Assembly (NCBI GenBank): GCA_964555735.1
Contig: CAZKTS010000296.1
Location: forward strand, 1 to 11,582
Direction of reading: 5' to 3'
Length of the DNA stretch: 11,582 nt
Source: CAZKTS01 sp964555735
Lineage (GTDB): Bacteria; Actinomycetota; Acidimicrobiia; IMCC26256; PALSA-555
A program made the position numbers and the translations under genes. Shown in pieces: positions 1-7,338 of this stretch (positions within the stretch are counted from its first letter, which is position 1; each line of letters opens with the position of its first letter). The notes below the pieces were generated by a model that ran no database searches, had not been told where the DNA came from, and saw nothing but the letters and a program-made list of their open reading frames with translations.

Positions 1-795
1 CAGCAGCACCTTGGCCGCCTCGCGCGTCTCGGGCGTCGACTCGAGGACGTTGAACACGACGTTGGCGAGGGAGCGCAGCGCGCCCTCCATGCACTTCAGT
101 GCGATGTTGCCGGTGAAGCCGTCGGTCACGATCACGTCGACGCGATCGCTGTGCATGAAGTCGCGTCCTTCGACGTTGCCGATGAAGCCCGGAACCGCCT
201 CGAGCAGTGGGAACGCGGCCTTGCGCAGCGCGTCGCCCTTGCCGGGCTCTTCGCCGTTCGAGAGCAGACCGATGCGCGGCGTCTCGATCTTGTGGCGCGC
301 CTTGGCGTACTCCGACGCCATGATCGCGTGCTGCACGAGCCGCTCCGGCGCCGGATCCACGACCGCGCCGGCGTCGACCATGAGCTGGGGGTGCGAACCC
401 GGCACCGGGATCGGCACGACGATCGCGGGGCTGGGGACGCCCTTGAACCGCCCGAGGCGCAGGACCGCGGCGGCGGTCGCGGCGCCGGTGTTGCCCGCGC
501 TGATCATCGCGTCGGCCTTGCCGTCTCGCACCGCCTCGGCGCAGCGCACGAGCGACGAGTCCTTGCGCCGCCGCACCGACATCGGGTCGTCGCCCATCGC
601 GATGACCTCGCGGGCGTCGAGCACGTCGATGCCGTCGGGCGCGCGCCCGCCGGGCAGCTCGGCGACGATGTCCTCCTCGCGCCCGACGAGCAGGACGCGC
701 ACGCCGAGCTCCTCGGTGGCCCGCAGCGACCCGGCGATGATCTCGCCCGGCGCGCGGTCGCCACCCATCGCGTCGATGGCGACGGTGCAGGTCAC
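1..795 (-). CDS. plsX: Phosphate acyltransferase PlsX (partial, C-terminus beyond left edge)
   Basis: PlsX converts acyl-ACP and phosphate to acyl-phosphate, the donor for the first acylation of glycerol-3-phosphate in phospholipid synthesis; it is a peripheral membrane enzyme. The 265 visible residues begin VTCTVAIDAMGGDRAPGEII, the classic PlsX N-terminus. They also carry SAGNTGA, LMVDAGA, LLSNGEEPGKG, a VEGRD motif and VDVIVTDGFTGNIALK, all in family order. The family is about 330 residues, so roughly 65 are missing past base 1. The GTG start at 795 is chosen because the AMGGD motif follows at the usual distance and a GAGGGG ribosome site lies 9 bases upstream; no in-frame start was seen in the sequence just upstream. 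It lies 43 bases after rpmF, a pairing common in bacteria. Identification is from motif recognition and is secure. Confidence 0.96.
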   Translation of the reverse strand, partial: MTCTVAIDAMGGDRAPGEIIAGSLRATEELGVRVLLVGREEDIVAELPGGRAPDGIDVLDAREVIAMGDDPMSVRRRKDSSLVRCAEAVRDGKADAMISAGNTGAATAAAVLRLGRFKGVPSPAIVVPIPVPGSHPQLMVDAGAVVDPAPERLVQHAIMASEYAKARHKIETPRIGLLSNGEEPGKGDALRKAAFPLLEAVPGFIGNVEGRDFMHSDRVDVIVTDGFTGNIALKCMEGALRSLANVVFNVLESTPETREAAKVLL

Positions 796-838
796 CTCTC
801 CAAGCCCCTCGGTGCTGACGTCATCGCCCCGTCGGCGG

Positions 839-1018
839 TCAGTCGACCTCGACCGCCGTCCGGCCCTTGTACCAACCGCAGTTCGGGCACACGACGTGCG
901 GCCGCTTCGAGGTCTGGCAGTTCGGGCAGACCGAGCGCGGCGGCTCGGTGAGCTTGCGGTTCGCCGATCGACGCGTGTGCGTCTTCGATCGAGGCGTCTT
1001 GCGCTTGGGGACGGCCAT
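839..1018 (-). CDS. rpmF: 50S ribosomal protein L32
   Basis: L32 is a small protein of the large ribosomal subunit. The 59-residue product begins MAVPKRKTPRSKTHTRRS, the standard L32 start. It has two cysteine pairs, CPNC at residues 31-34 and CPNC at 44-47, forming the zinc ribbon of the zinc-binding (C+) type of L32. The ATG at 1018 is supported by AGAGGA seven bases upstream. It sits between the DUF177 gene and plsX with gaps of about 45 and 43 bases, which suggests a shared transcript. Length and motifs leave no realistic alternative. Confidence 0.97.
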   Translation of the reverse strand: MAVPKRKTPRSKTHTRRSANRKLTEPPRSVCPNCQTSKRPHVVCPNCGWYKGRTAVEVD

Positions 1019-1063
1019 GGTGTTGTCCTCTGCTTCTGGTTCGTCGGGTCGGATCGGGGGCGC

Positions 1064-1534
1064 TCAGAGCTCGAGCTCGGAGAGCGCCGCCCAGCGAGGG
1101 TCGGGAGCGTCGTCGGTGTCGGGGGCGACGTCGGGTTCGCACGGCTCGGCGCAGTGCGGGGCGAGCGGCAGCTCGAGGAGGACGCTGTCGCGCACCATCT
1201 GCTCGAGATCGATCTCGTGGCCGACGACCGGGTAGGTCTCGCCTTCCACCGGCTCGGTCTCGAAGAGCTCGTCGACGCCCATCTCGACCCGGTTGCGCAC
1301 GTCACGCAGGCAGGTGCTGCAGCTCGCGACCCAGTCGGCCGAGACCGTGCCGCGCACCACGATGCCGTCGGGGATCCGCTCCAGCATGACCTCGACGTGC
1401 ACGGGGCCCTCGACGCGCGCGGCCGAGCCCTTGAGGTCGTCGAGCACCGCGTCCACCGTGACCGGACGGCGCGCGCTGGGGCGCCGCAGCAGATCGGCGA
1501 CGTCGAGGCGGAGTGGTGACGCAGGCGTGGGCAT
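1064..1534 (-). CDS. DUF177 (YceD-type) protein, probable rRNA-linked metal-binding protein
   Basis: A 156-residue member of the DUF177/YceD family, which in many bacteria is encoded directly upstream of rpmF and has been linked to 23S rRNA accumulation; its biochemical role is not settled. Family marks are SPLRLDVADLLRRP near the N-terminus, a CSTC pair at residues 72-75, DELFE at 88-92, a second cysteine pair (C128, C132) and the C-terminal DPRWAALSEL. The four cysteines probably bind a metal ion. The ATG at 1534 gives the usual N-terminus but has no clear ribosome site. An in-frame GTG at 1591 would add 19 residues of low-complexity sequence and has AGGGAG almost touching it, so the start is uncertain. 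It opens the DUF177-rpmF-plsX operon. Confidence 0.88.
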   Translation of the reverse strand: MPTPASPLRLDVADLLRRPSARRPVTVDAVLDDLKGSAARVEGPVHVEVMLERIPDGIVVRGTVSADWVASCSTCLRDVRNRVEMGVDELFETEPVEGETYPVVGHEIDLEQMVRDSVLLELPLAPHCAEPCEPDVAPDTDDAPDPRWAALSELEL

Positions 1535-1635
1535 CGGAGTGGTGGACCCAGCGGGAGGGTCCGTGCCCGGGGCGGCAGGTCCGTCGACCACGCTCCCTGC
1601 CGACGTTCGTGCCGTCGACCGAGACCGTCGTCGCC

Positions 1636-1655
1636 GGCGCCGGGGACCCGGCGCC
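1636..1655 (-). promoter_or_regulatory. GC-rich leader hairpin before the DUF177-rpmF-plsX operon
   Basis: Nine-base arms (1636-1644 and 1647-1655) are exactly complementary around a two-base centre, so the RNA would form at least eight GC pairs with a four-base loop. It starts about 18 bases after the candidate -10 box, so it would sit at the very 5' end of the operon's mRNA. It could stabilise the message or take part in attenuation; the role is inferred. Confidence 0.5.
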
Positions 1656-1672
1656 CGCCCGAGCAACGGGTC

Positions 1673-1699
1673 AGGATAGCAGCGCGCGCCCCGTGTCAG
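1673..1699 (-). promoter_or_regulatory. Candidate promoter for the DUF177-rpmF-plsX operon
   Basis: On the minus strand CTGACA (1694-1699) and TATCCT (1673-1678) resemble -35 and -10 boxes, separated by 15 bases, which is short for a housekeeping sigma factor. It lies just downstream of the hairpin ending the previous operon and upstream of the DUF177 start, where a promoter is expected. Predicted start of transcription is near 1666. Confidence 0.4.
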
Positions 1700-1702
1700 A
1701 GA

Positions 1703-1721
1703 TTCGCCGCTTCGCGGCGAA
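1703..1721 (-). terminator. Terminator-like hairpin after the sepIVA-like gene
   Basis: Perfect 8-base arms (1703-1710 and 1714-1721) flank a 3-base loop, about 40 bases after the sepIVA-like stop codon. No run of U follows on the minus strand, so it would be an atypical intrinsic terminator. Its place between two same-strand operons, directly upstream of a promoter-like sequence, supports a terminator or processing role. Confidence 0.45.
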
Positions 1722-1760
1722 GCGCACGTTTGTCCGATATCGCGCCGTCGCTCGGAGGGC

Positions 1761-2360
1761 TCAGCGCTGGTCCTGGTCGAAGATCTCGGGGCCGTCGGCC
1801 TCGGTCTCGTCGTCCTCGTCGTCGAGGTCGAGCGGGCCGAGGTCGACCTGGAGACGCTCGCGTCCCTTGTGCACCGACTCGAGCGTCCGACCGAGCACGG
1901 CCTCGAAGGCCGCGAGCCGGGCGTCGATGAAGTCCTCGGCCTCGTGCCGCAGCCGCCGGGCGTCGGCCTCGGCGTCGCCGACCACCTGCTGCGCGGTTCG
2001 GCGCGCCTCGCGGGCGATCTCGGTGCGCTCCACCATGCGCGCCGCCTGCACGCGCGCCGACTCGATGAGGTCGTCACCGTCGCGCTTGGCCTGGGCCAGG
2101 AACTCGTCGCGCTCCTTGAGCAGCCACCGGGCCCGGCGGAGCTCCTCGGGCAGCAGGCCGAGCGCGTCTTCGATCAGCGAGAGCGCCTCGTCCCGGTTGA
2201 CGAGGACCGACGCCGACATCGGCATCATCCGGGCGGTCTCGATCATCTCGCGCAGCTCGACGAGGACCTCCTCGAAGTCGCGCGCGCCGGCGATCCGCCC
2301 GATCGGGAGGGAGCTGTCGATCCCGCCCAGGAAGTCGCCGCCCGGCGGCGAGTCGGTCAT
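1761..2360 (-). CDS. sepIVA: SepIVA-like DivIVA-family coiled-coil protein (compact form)
   Basis: A 199-residue, mostly helical protein rich in Ala, Arg and Glu. Residues 36-92 (ELREMIETARMMPMSAS onward, through NRDEALSLIEDALGLLPEEL) match the N-terminal region of mycobacterial SepIVA (Rv2927c) as I recall it. Residues 129-170 (EADARRLRHEAEDFIDARLA onward) match its C-terminal region. SepIVA is a DivIVA-related septation and polar-growth factor. Here the central coiled coil is much shorter (mycobacterial length about 245 residues), a 27-residue N-terminal extension is present, and the C-terminus is very acidic (LDLDDEDDETEADGPEIFD). The gene follows coaD by 10 bases and precedes the DUF177 gene, its neighbour in mycobacteria too. 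No transmembrane segment is seen. Function in this organism is inferred; an ATP synthase b-subunit label would be a coiled-coil artefact. Confidence 0.75.
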   Translation of the reverse strand: MTDSPPGGDFLGGIDSSLPIGRIAGARDFEEVLVELREMIETARMMPMSASVLVNRDEALSLIEDALGLLPEELRRARWLLKERDEFLAQAKRDGDDLIESARVQAARMVERTEIAREARRTAQQVVGDAEADARRLRHEAEDFIDARLAAFEAVLGRTLESVHKGRERLQVDLGPLDLDDEDDETEADGPEIFDQDQR

Positions 2361-2370
2361 CGGGCGGCCC

Positions 2371-2868
2371 TCACGAGTCGGCGCGGCTGTCGTCCCCGTA
2401 GCGCTCCGTCAGCCGCTCGGCCACGAGGGGCGGCACCATGCTGGACACGTCGCCCCCGAAGCGCGCCACCTCGCGCACGAGGCTCGACGACAGGAACGAG
2501 TGCTGCGGGCTGGTGGAGATGAAGAAGGTGTCGATGCCCGACAGGCGCTGGTTCATCTGGGCCATCTGCAGCTCGTAGTCGAAGTCGGACACCGCACGGA
2601 GGCCCTTGACGATCGCCGCGGCCCCCTGGTCGCGGGCGAAGTCGACGAGCAGGCCCTTGAAGAACTCGATCGAGATGTTGGGGAGGTGCGCCGTGACCTC
2701 GTGGAGCATGTCCTGGCGCTCTTCGAGGGTGAACAACGACTGCGCCTTCTGCGGATTGCGGATGACCGCGACGATCACGCGGTCGAAGTGCCGGGCGGTC
2801 CGCTCGATGATGTCGAGGTGCCCGAGGGTGACGGGGTCGAAGGACCCCGGGCAGAGCGCCGTTGCCAC
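2371..2868 (-). CDS. coaD: Phosphopantetheine adenylyltransferase
   Basis: CoaD joins ATP and 4'-phosphopantetheine to give dephospho-CoA, the fourth step of coenzyme A synthesis from pantothenate, in the cytosol. The 165-residue product begins VATALCPGSFDPVTLGHLDI. TLGH at residues 14-17 is the (H/T)xGH nucleotidyltransferase motif. KGLRAVSDFDYELQMAQMN follows from residue 88, and FLSSSLVREVA (125-135) is the conserved late motif. Length fits the family (about 160). The GTG at 2868 is chosen because it places the motif correctly and has AGGAG seven bases upstream; in-frame codons further up lie inside rsmD and look non-coding. It lies 14 bases after rsmD, a very common pairing. Confidence 0.97.
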   Translation of the reverse strand: MATALCPGSFDPVTLGHLDIIERTARHFDRVIVAVIRNPQKAQSLFTLEERQDMLHEVTAHLPNISIEFFKGLLVDFARDQGAAAIVKGLRAVSDFDYELQMAQMNQRLSGIDTFFISTSPQHSFLSSSLVREVARFGGDVSSMVPPLVAERLTERYGDDSRADS

Positions 2869-2875
2869 GCCGTTG

Positions 2876-2880
2876 CTCCT
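2876..2880 (-). promoter_or_regulatory. Ribosome binding site of coaD
   Basis: AGGAG on the minus strand, seven bases before the GTG at 2868 and just after the rsmD stop codon. It settles the coaD start over longer upstream readings. Confidence 0.8.
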
Positions 2881-2882
2881 GA

Positions 2883-3500
2883 CTACACCGGTGTCACGAC
2901 GGTCACGAGCGTATCGCCGTACCTGCGCTCCCACCTGACGGACCAGCCGGGCGGCCAGGTGACGGCGCCGGCGTCGCCGGCCGGGCGTTCGACGACGACC
3001 CGGGCGTCGGGCGTGAGCCATCCGGCTGCGCCGAGCGCGCGCACGACCTCGGCCACCTCGTCGCCGGGCACGTCGTAGGGCGGATCACAGCACACGAGAT
3101 CGAAGGGCGCCTCGGCCGGCGGCGGACCGCCGACGACGTCGAGCACCGCCCGCTCCAGCACCCGGGCCCGCGACCCCACGCCCAGCGCATCGGCGTTGGT
3201 GCGACAGATCTCGGCGGCGTGGCGGTCCACCTCGACGAGCACCGCACCGGCCGCACCGCGCGACAGCGCCTCGAAGGCCATCGCGCCCGAACCGGCGAAC
3301 AGGTCGAGCACCGACGCGCCCACGACGAGCTCACCGAGCGACGAGAACAGCGCTTCGCGCACACGCTCGGTCGTGGGCCGGACACCTTCGGGCGTGACCA
3401 AGCGACGCCCGCCCTGCTCCCCCGCCACGATCCGCAGGGTCAAGGGTCGGGGCCCGCGGGGCCGTTCGCGGCGCGCGTCGCGTCGGCGGCGTGGTGCCAC
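2883..3500 (-). CDS. rsmD: 16S rRNA (guanine966-N2)-methyltransferase
   Basis: RsmD methylates G966 of 16S rRNA using S-adenosylmethionine. The 205-residue product has LRIVAGEQGGRRLVTPEG and RPTTERVREALFSSL (residues 22-55), DLFAGSG at 66-72 (the SAM-binding loop), VEVD at 89-92 and the catalytic DPPY at 139-142. The GTG at 3500 is preferred: GAGG lies four bases upstream, overlapping the recG stop, and recG ends 6 bases before, suggesting translational coupling. It gives a 20-residue Arg-rich N-terminal tail that most family members lack; a TTG further in (residue 20) would remove it but has no ribosome site. Confidence 0.95.
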   Translation of the reverse strand: MAPRRRRDARRERPRGPRPLTLRIVAGEQGGRRLVTPEGVRPTTERVREALFSSLGELVVGASVLDLFAGSGAMAFEALSRGAAGAVLVEVDRHAAEICRTNADALGVGSRARVLERAVLDVVGGPPPAEAPFDLVCCDPPYDVPGDEVAEVVRALGAAGWLTPDARVVVERPAGDAGAVTWPPGWSVRWERRYGDTLVTVVTPV

Positions 3501-3506
3501 GACGCC

Positions 3507-5654
3507 TCAGCTCTTGAAGAGGAACTCGACCGCGTCGCCGAGGAGGTCCTCCACCTCTTCGCGCAGCTGGGGATGGTGCTCGAGGTCGGGATCGTCGTCG
3601 AGCATGCGCTCCGCGACCGCTCGCGCCTCCACCACGACCGGCTCGTCGCGCGGCAGCCGGCCGAGCTTGAGGTCGGTGAACCCGGCCTGGCGCTCTCCGA
3701 ACACCTCACCCGACCCGCGGATCTCGAGGTCCCGCTCCGCGAGCTCGAAGCCGTCGCCCGAGTCACGCATGGCCTCGAGCCGTGCCGTGCCCTCGGGCGT
3801 CGTGGGGTCGGCGAGGAGAAAGCAGTAGGAGCGGTGCGCGCCGCGACCGATGCGGCCGCGCAGCTGGTGGAGCTGGAGCAGCCCGAAGCGGTCCGCGTCC
3901 TCCACCACCATCACCGTCGCGTTCGGGACGTCGACCCCCACCTCGATGACGGTCGTGGCGACCAGCACGTCGAGGTCGCCGTCGCGGAAGCTCGCCATCA
4001 CCGCCTCCTTCTCGGTCGAGGGCATCTGGCCGTGCAGGAGGCCGAGCCGCAGTCCCGCGAGCTCCTCGGCCGCGAGCCGCTCCGCTTCCTCGGTGGCGGC
4101 CTTGGCGACGACGCGGTCCGAGCCGTCGACGAGCGGGCACACGACGTAGGCCTGCCGTCCCGCGGCCACCTCGTCGCGCAGGCGGTCGTACACCGCGACG
4201 CGCTCGAGCGGGCTCGGGCCGACCAGCTCGGTCGTGATCGGTGCGCGACCCGCCGGCAGCTCGCGCAGCTCCGAGCGGTCGAGGTCGCCGTAGATGAGCA
4301 TCGCCGCGGTGCGCGGGATCGGCGTCGCGGTCATGACGAGCACGTCGGGCTGGCCGCCCTCGGGCGAGTCGTCGCCCTTCGCACGCAGCAGGTCGCGCTG
4401 CTCGACGCCGAAGCGGTGCTGCTCGTCGATGACGGCCACGCCGAGGCGTCGGAACTGCACGCCCTCGTAGATGAGTGCGTGGGTCCCGACCAGGATGTCG
4501 ATGTCGCCGGAGGCCAGGCCGTCGGCGATCACTCGCCGCTCGGCCGCACTCGTGCGGTTCGTGAGCAGCGCGGCGCGCAGCGGGCGCTCGCCGAGCAGCG
4601 TCCCCTCCGCGGGCACGACCAGGCCGTCGAGGAGCCGCTGCATCGTGAGCTGATGCTGCTCGGCCAGCACCTCGGTGGGAGCCATGAACGCGCCCTGGTA
4701 GCCGCCCTGCACGCCGACGAGCAGCGCGGTGAGCGCGACGACCGTCTTGCCCGAGCCGACCTCGCCCTGGAGGAGGCGGTGCATCGGGGCGGGCGAGGTC
4801 ATGTCCTGCTCGATCTCGGCGATCGTGCGCTGCTGATCCGCGGTGAGCGGAAAGGGCAGCGCGGCGTGGAACGCCGGGACGAGCGGCCCGTCGACCGCGT
4901 GCTGGATGCCCGACGCCTCGCGCTCGAGTGCCCGCTTGCGCGCGACCAACCCGATCTGCATGCGCAGGAACTCGTCGAAGGTGAGGCGCTCGCGACCGAG
5001 CCGCGCCTCGTCCATGGACCCGGGGCGGTGGACGCCCTCGTACGCCTGCTGACGACCGACGAGCCCGCGCGCCTCTCGCAGGTCGTCGTCGACCGGGTCG
5101 GCGAAGCCACGCGCCTCGCTGCGCTGGAGCAGCTCGGCGACGACCTTGCGGATCTCCCAGCTCTGCACGTTCGCCTTGCCCGACTGCGGATAGACGGGCA
5201 GCAGGACGCCGGTGGTCGACTCACCCGGCCGACCGAGCACGTCGAGTGCGGCGTTCACCATCTGACGCCGGCCTCGGTAGAGGTCGACCTTGCCGAAGAC
5301 CGAGACCTCGGTGCCCTCGGCGATCTTCGCCCGGTACTCCTGGTTGAAGTAGGTGAGGCGCAGGTACGACGTGCCGTCGAACAGCTCGAGCTCCACGATC
5401 GGGCGCCCGCGCCGAGGGCGTCGCAGCGAGACCTTCTTCACCTCGCCGGTCACCGTCGCCTCCTCGCCGACCGCGAGCGACGCGATGTCCTGGATGTTGG
5501 TGCGATCGTGGTAGCGGCGCGGGTAGTGCTCGAGCACGTCGAGCACGGTGCGCAGCCCCATCTCGCCGAAGCGATCGGCCATCTTCGGACCCACCGACGC
5601 GAGGTCCGACACCGGCCGGTCGCGCAGCTCCCGCAGCGTCAGCCCTGCGGGCAC
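3507..5654 (-). CDS. recG: ATP-dependent DNA helicase RecG
   Basis: RecG remodels stalled replication forks and branch-migrates recombination intermediates. The 715-residue product has an N-terminal wedge/OB region (about 1-160, with LASVGPKMADRFGEMGLRTV early on). The helicase core carries Walker A GEVGSGKT at 297-304, Walker B-type DEQH at 410-413, TATPIPRT at 442-449 and the motif VI GRIGRG at 600-605. The C-terminal FGERQAGFTDLKLG (652-665) is typical of RecG. Length is normal for actinobacterial RecG. The start is a GTG two bases after the fakA-like stop, which implies coupled translation. All catalytic motifs are intact. Confidence 0.97.
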   Translation of the reverse strand: MPAGLTLRELRDRPVSDLASVGPKMADRFGEMGLRTVLDVLEHYPRRYHDRTNIQDIASLAVGEEATVTGEVKKVSLRRPRRGRPIVELELFDGTSYLRLTYFNQEYRAKIAEGTEVSVFGKVDLYRGRRQMVNAALDVLGRPGESTTGVLLPVYPQSGKANVQSWEIRKVVAELLQRSEARGFADPVDDDLREARGLVGRQQAYEGVHRPGSMDEARLGRERLTFDEFLRMQIGLVARKRALEREASGIQHAVDGPLVPAFHAALPFPLTADQQRTIAEIEQDMTSPAPMHRLLQGEVGSGKTVVALTALLVGVQGGYQGAFMAPTEVLAEQHQLTMQRLLDGLVVPAEGTLLGERPLRAALLTNRTSAAERRVIADGLASGDIDILVGTHALIYEGVQFRRLGVAVIDEQHRFGVEQRDLLRAKGDDSPEGGQPDVLVMTATPIPRTAAMLIYGDLDRSELRELPAGRAPITTELVGPSPLERVAVYDRLRDEVAAGRQAYVVCPLVDGSDRVVAKAATEEAERLAAEELAGLRLGLLHGQMPSTEKEAVMASFRDGDLDVLVATTVIEVGVDVPNATVMVVEDADRFGLLQLHQLRGRIGRGAHRSYCFLLADPTTPEGTARLEAMRDSGDGFELAERDLEIRGSGEVFGERQAGFTDLKLGRLPRDEPVVVEARAVAERMLDDDPDLEHHPQLREEVEDLLGDAVEFLFKS

Positions 5655-5656
5655 GG

Positions 5657-7324
5657 CTACTCGACGCCGACGAGGTACGGGTAGAGCGGCTGGCCGCCTT
5701 CGTGGACCTCGACCTCGACGTGCGGGTGCTCGAGGCCGAGGTGCTGGCGCAGCTTCTCGGTGTCGACCGCGCGCGCGTCGGCGCCGACCAGGACCGTGAC
5801 GAGCTCACTGTCCTCGTCGATCAGCGCGTCGACGAGCGCGGTGGCCGCACTGACGACGTCGTCGACCGACGCGCAGATGCCGTCGCGCGTGATGGCGATC
5901 CAGTCGCCCTTGGTGATCGGCCCGCAGTCGGCGACGCTGTCGCGGACTGCCTGCGTGACCTCGCCCGCGCGGACCCGCTCGCTCGCCTCGCCCATCGCGG
6001 CCACGTTCTCCCTGAGCGACGCGTCGGGGTCGTAGGCCACGAGCCCGGCGAGGCACTCGACGATTGCGTGCGTGGGGATGACGGCCATGGGTCGGTCGGT
6101 CAGCGCGTCGACCTGGTTGGCGACCGCGACGATGTTCTTGTTGTTCGGGAAGACGATGACGCCGTTCGCGGGCACCTTCTCGAGCGCCTCGAGGATCTGC
6201 GCGGTCGAGGGGTTCATCGACTGCCCGCCGGCGATCACCTCGTGGACGCCGACGCTGCGCAGCAGCCGCCGGACGCCCTCGCCCACGGCCACCGCAACCA
6301 CGCCGGTGACCACGTGCGCACTGTCGGGCCCGACGTCGGGCGGCAGCGTGCCCTCGCGCACCCACTCCTCCGCCTCCGCGTGCTCGTGGGCGTGTCCGCC
6401 CTCGAGCGCCTCGACCTGCTCGATGAGATCGGTCACCCGGATGTTGGACGGCCGGCCGGCCTGCACGCCGGCCTCGATCGCGCCGCCGATGTCGTTCGTG
6501 TGCACGTGGCAGTTCCAGAGGCCCTCGCCGCCGACGACGACGATGGAGTCACCGAGCGCGTCCCACGCGTCCCGGAACGCCGGGATGGTCGCGTCCGCCG
6601 CCTCGAGGAAGAACATCACCTCGTAGCGCAGCCCCGCGACGTCTTCGTGGCGCTGGTGCGCTTCGACCGCGGCGGGCGTCGCCACGACCTCGGGCTCGGG
6701 CAACGGGCGGCCGTCGACCACGTGGAGGAACGCGTCGAGGAGCAGCGTGAAGCCGTGCCCGCCGGCGTCGACCACGCCCGCTTCCTTGAGCACCGGCAGC
6801 AGCTCGGGGGTACGGGCGACCGCGTCGTGCGCCGCCTCGACCGAGCGCTCGAGCATCGCGTCCAGCGCGCTCGCGCCGGCGTCGCGCGCGCTCTCGGCCG
6901 CCTCCGCGGCCTCGCGCACGACGGTGAGGATCGTGCCCTCCACCGGGCGCATCACCGCCTGGTACGCGGCGTCGGCCGCGGTGCGGAGCGCCCGAGCGAG
7001 GTCGGCACCTTCGATCCCCGGGAGCGAGCGGAACGTGTCGGCGAACCCACGCAGGATCTGCGACAGGATCACGCCGGAGTTGCCCCGGGCGCCCATCAGC
7101 GAGCCGTGGGCCATCGCCTGGCACACGTCGTCCATCCGGGTCGCCGAGCCCACCTCGGCGCACACCGACTCGAGGGTCAGGGCCATGTTGGTGCCGGTGT
7201 CGCCGTCGGGCACGGGGTAGACGTTGAGCCGGTTCAACTCCTCCTGGTGGCTCCGGAGCGCGTCCCGGTAGGTGCTCACCACCCGCGCGAGCGCGGCGCC
7301 GTCGAGCGCGGTGAGCGTGGGCAT
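5657..7324 (-). CDS. fakA: FakA/DhaL-family kinase (DAK2 domain protein, fatty acid kinase-like)
   Basis: Homologue of FakA/YloV, the kinase subunit that phosphorylates FakB-bound fatty acids to acyl-phosphates; related to the DhaL subunit of dihydroxyacetone kinase. In the 555-residue product, NVYPVPDGDTGTNM (residues 34-47) carries the Mg-ATP-binding aspartates and GARGNSGVILSQILRG (78-93) completes the DhaL domain (about 1-205). A middle domain has LWNCHVHTND (269-278; His273 and His275 possible metal ligands). The C-terminal domain has GGQSMNPST (366-374) and PNNKNI (393-398). A His/Glu-rich linker, GGHAHEHAEAEEW, lies at 309-321. The ATG at 7324 gives the usual family N-terminus; no ribosome site precedes it, and a -10-like box at 7333-7338 suggests a leaderless message. 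It heads the operon with recG. No fakB is in the window, so the substrate is inferred. Confidence 0.88.
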   Translation of the reverse strand: MPTLTALDGAALARVVSTYRDALRSHQEELNRLNVYPVPDGDTGTNMALTLESVCAEVGSATRMDDVCQAMAHGSLMGARGNSGVILSQILRGFADTFRSLPGIEGADLARALRTAADAAYQAVMRPVEGTILTVVREAAEAAESARDAGASALDAMLERSVEAAHDAVARTPELLPVLKEAGVVDAGGHGFTLLLDAFLHVVDGRPLPEPEVVATPAAVEAHQRHEDVAGLRYEVMFFLEAADATIPAFRDAWDALGDSIVVVGGEGLWNCHVHTNDIGGAIEAGVQAGRPSNIRVTDLIEQVEALEGGHAHEHAEAEEWVREGTLPPDVGPDSAHVVTGVVAVAVGEGVRRLLRSVGVHEVIAGGQSMNPSTAQILEALEKVPANGVIVFPNNKNIVAVANQVDALTDRPMAVIPTHAIVECLAGLVAYDPDASLRENVAAMGEASERVRAGEVTQAVRDSVADCGPITKGDWIAITRDGICASVDDVVSAATALVDALIDEDSELVTVLVGADARAVDTEKLRQHLGLEHPHVEVEVHEGGQPLYPYLVGVE

Positions 7325-7332
7325 GCCGCGGG

Positions 7333-7338
7333 ATCGTA
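7333..7338 (-). promoter_or_regulatory. Candidate -10 box for a leaderless fakA-like message
   Basis: TACGAT on the minus strand, 8 bases before the ATG at 7324. With no Shine-Dalgarno sequence present, transcription starting at or near the A of the ATG is plausible, as is common in actinobacteria. No convincing -35 box is seen. Confidence 0.3.

Noticed and set aside
792..1142. Minus-strand open frame overlapping rpmF and ending at the plsX start
   Set aside because: It reads rpmF out of frame and is Arg-rich; rpmF itself is unmistakable.
11..1519. Long plus-strand frame opposite plsX, rpmF and the DUF177 gene
   Set aside because: It spans three well-recognised genes on the other strand and has low-complexity Ser/Arg composition.
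1064..2077. A longer version of the DUF177 protein starting inside the sepIVA-like gene
   Set aside because: The extra N-terminal part is an out-of-frame reading of the sepIVA-like gene and of the intergenic region; family homology starts near 1534.
3219..5684. Very long open frame on the plus strand opposite recG and rsmD
   Set aside because: It mirrors recG in an antisense frame, is very rich in His, Arg, Leu and Val and shows no domain; high GC content keeps stop codons rare in such frames.
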